DNA of 42,066 bases from Actinomycetes bacterium (GTDB lineage: Bacteria; Actinomycetota; Acidimicrobiia; Acidimicrobiales; Bog-793), in NCBI GenBank assembly GCA_021791795.1, contig JAJYVX010000001.1, positions 30,360-72,425 of the forward strand, written 5' to 3'. A program made the position numbers and the translations under genes. The notes beneath the pieces are model-generated. The model saw nothing but the letters and a program-made list of their open reading frames with translations. It was not told where the DNA came from and searched no databases. Of the stretch, positions 40,748-42,066 are shown one piece after another (position 1 is the stretch's first letter; each line of letters opens with the position of its first letter).

Positions 40748-41353
40748 GACGCCGGGTCGCTCTTCGAGCTCGGGCCTCTCCACATAGGAGCCACGCCCGA
40801 GGAGACCGCCGCCCACGACCGGCGCTTCTCCGAGCTGTCGTCCTACCGGCTCTCCCGCATCTCCTCCGACGACGCTGACGGCTACCACCGTGTGGTCTGC
40901 CCGGCCGTGGCCGACAAGCTTCGCTGCCCGCAGAGACCGGAGTCGATGTCTCGTCCCTACGACCGGCCCGAGATCACCGCTCTGCCCGAGCACCCTCCCA
41001 TGTGCTGTGTCCAGAAGACGATGACCGTCCCGCCGACGGTGGCAGAGAAGCCCGCGCAGCGCCGTCCCTACCCCGGGCCGGCCTGGCGGGAGAGCTACGC
41101 GAGGAGATCGGGAGCAGAGCGTGCGAACTCCACCTTGAAAGACCCCGCCCGCGTCTCTGTCGAGAAGGGCTGGTGCCGGGTCGTCGGGCTGCCGGCGATC
41201 ACGGTCATGCTCGCCTGTGTCGTCGTCGTGAGGAACCTGCGTGTGATCGACAGCTTCAGCGAGAGAGAACGACGCGGCACGACCGACACGTCGAGACGGC
41301 GCCGGCGCACGAGCATCGCCGAGCTGGCCGCATCGACGCACCCGCCTCCCTGA
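40748..41353 (+). pseudogene. C-terminal remnant of a transposase
   Basis: An open frame from after TGA 40745 to the stop at 41353, without a start codon near its beginning, reads TAAHDRRFSELSSYRLSRIS, DDADGYHRVVCPAVADKLRC, PEHPPMCCVQKTMTVPPTVA, SYARRSGAERANSTLKDPAR and GWCRVVGLPAITVMLACVVV. This is the C-terminal half of a transposase family common in actinobacteria (DADGYHRV...CPA...RCPLRP...PPEHPPxCC...TVPP...YARRxxxERxxSxxKDP), including the E residue in AER that completes the DDE triad. The N-terminal part with the first two Asp residues is missing, so it cannot transpose. No terminal inverted repeats were identified. Confidence 0.8.
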
Positions 41354-41736
41354 GCATCCCCGTGCCGAGAACACGGCACGGCGCCGACCTCACGCGTCCC
41401 TGAACGCGAGAACGCCCGGGAACGACCACGTCCCGGACGCTGTCACAACCATATGTGAAGATGACGTCAGCACTTCTGTGAAGACGCCTCTGGTGGAGGT
41501 GACATCGTTTGGTTTCGCGCATTCGCGCCTCTGATCGAGCGAACCCGCTGGCTGCCGAGTTTGCATATGGCGGCGCTATGGCGGCCGCCTGCTCACTGTG
41601 AGCGTGAATGTGGCTCTTCGCGTTCCGGCGTGGGTGGGTGCTGACTACCGGGCGGATCGATAGATCCACCACTTGAGGTCCGCGACCTCCGAATCTTGCA
41701 GGTGTCGAAGCCAGCGAGACCGGAGGCCACGGACAG
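41354..41736. other. Gap between two transposase genes
   Basis: 383 bp. A dyad CCGGGAACG (41416-41424) / CGTCCCGG (41429-41436), with one bulged base and a 4-nt loop, may be a terminator. TGTGAAG occurs twice (41454-41460 and 41477-41483). I could not define insertion-sequence ends. Confidence 0.45.
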
Positions 41737-42066
41737 ATGGACGGTAGTGGGGATGCGACCGAGCTGTTGGGCATGGGCGACTTCGTCGTGCTCGCCTCGA
41801 GCCTCGAGGACGGCGAGCGCTACGTGCTCGTCGAGACCCGTTGTCGCGTGGTTGGCTGCCCGACGTGCGGGGTCATCGCCGTTGGGCACGGGAGGAGCGT
41901 CGTCCAGGTCCGTGACCTGCCGATGAGCGGGGTGGCGGTCCGCCTCGTCTGGCGGAAGCGCCTCCTCGAGGCCGGTCTCACGACGAGAGCCGCGAAGGAG
42001 ATCTGCCGGCGCGTCGGAGAAGACGGCCACTCGGTCGCCCAGGTGGCACGCGACTTCGGCGTCGGC
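41737..42066 (+). CDS. ISL3-family transposase, 5' part, with internal deletion; runs off right edge
   Basis: From ATG 41737 (GGAGG at 41722-41726): MDGSGDATELLGMGDFVVLA, CRVVGCPTCGVIAVGHGRSV, VQVRDLPMSGVAVRLVWRKR, TTRAAKEICRRVGEDGHSVA and QVARDFGVG at the window end. It matches the N-terminal zinc ribbon (GCPTCG) and the helix-turn-helix of ISL3 transposases. In the family, LVWRKRRW is followed by a second cysteine pair and a TETSP-like segment of about 25 residues before LTTRA; here RKR passes straight to LLEAGLTTRAAK in frame, so that segment is absent. The DDE domain lies beyond the window. Confidence 0.8.
   Translation, partial: MDGSGDATELLGMGDFVVLASSLEDGERYVLVETRCRVVGCPTCGVIAVGHGRSVVQVRDLPMSGVAVRLVWRKRLLEAGLTTRAAKEICRRVGEDGHSVAQVARDFGVG

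Noticed and set aside
41400-41736. Terminal inverted repeat of the ISL3 element
   Set aside because: Short repeats (TGTGAAG) and a small dyad exist but nothing matches ISL3 ends, and the right end is outside the window.
1-42066. tRNA, rRNA or known riboswitch genes
   Set aside because: No cloverleaf-like segments or conserved rRNA/riboswitch cores were noticed in the intergenic regions; a covariance-model scan would be needed to exclude small RNAs.

Overview
The window is about 42 kb of very GC-rich DNA with dense genes on both strands, frequent GTG/TTG starts and 1-4 nt stop/start overlaps. Gene content (a short GlgA-type synthase next to glgC, a deazaflavin-type LLM oxidoreductase, DUF1876, DUF4389, a phosphoribosyltransferase-hydrolase fusion, secreted proteins built from repeats of the type SCxSxSSCxAVG) points to an actinobacterium, plausibly an acidimicrobial one; this assignment is an inference. 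No rRNA, tRNA or CRISPR array was seen.

Layout. 0-2 kb: a frameshifted LLM oxidoreductase (-), a VOC-fold protein (+) and 3-methyladenine DNA glycosylase I (-). 2.1-11.2 kb: a complete, translationally coupled recC-recB-recD operon. 11.3-12.2 kb: a ureidoglycolate-lyase-like protein and a small membrane zinc-ribbon protein. 12.36-12.56 kb: a perfect 19-bp-stem hairpin followed by an exact 2 x 70 bp tandem repeat. 12.6-15.0 kb: glgC-glgA. 15.0-16.3 kb: a winged-helix regulator divergent from a dienelactone-hydrolase-like enzyme, with a promoter carrying an 11-bp direct repeat. 16.4-23.8 kb: an envelope/secreted group: a 13-repeat protein, a NodB deacetylase fused to a propeller-like domain, a PadR regulator with a palindrome in the shared promoter region, a kelch-type secreted protein and a DUF459/SGNH lipoprotein.

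23.9-25.7 kb holds a trypsin-like protease lacking its usual N-terminus and about 1.3 kb with no convincing gene. 25.7-28.1 kb: a UvrA-like protein lacking the UvrB-interaction region. 28.3-29.9 kb: a kinase-like/ATPase gene broken twice, once by an 11-bp tandem duplication. 30-34.8 kb: an AIR-synthase/HypE-like protein, DUF1876, Hsp20, a phosphoribosyltransferase-hydrolase fusion, DUF4389 and a flavodoxin, several of which have counterparts in the mycobacterial DosR hypoxia regulon. 35-35.4 kb: remnants of a xanthine/CO dehydrogenase-type locus. 35.4-40.6 kb: a 14-TM type MFS exporter, a histidine phosphatase, release factor 3 and a macrodomain protein. 40.7-42.07 kb: a 5'-truncated transposase remnant and the start of an ISL3-type transposase that lacks its second zinc-finger segment.

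Functional themes: DNA repair (Tag, RecBCD, UvrA-like), glycogen/maltosyl-phosphate synthesis, cell-surface polysaccharide modification, and stress or low-oxygen survival. I found no recognisable new defence system. The least ordinary parts are the PadR-linked envelope group, the repeats upstream of glgC, and the broken genes, which suggest ongoing gene decay.
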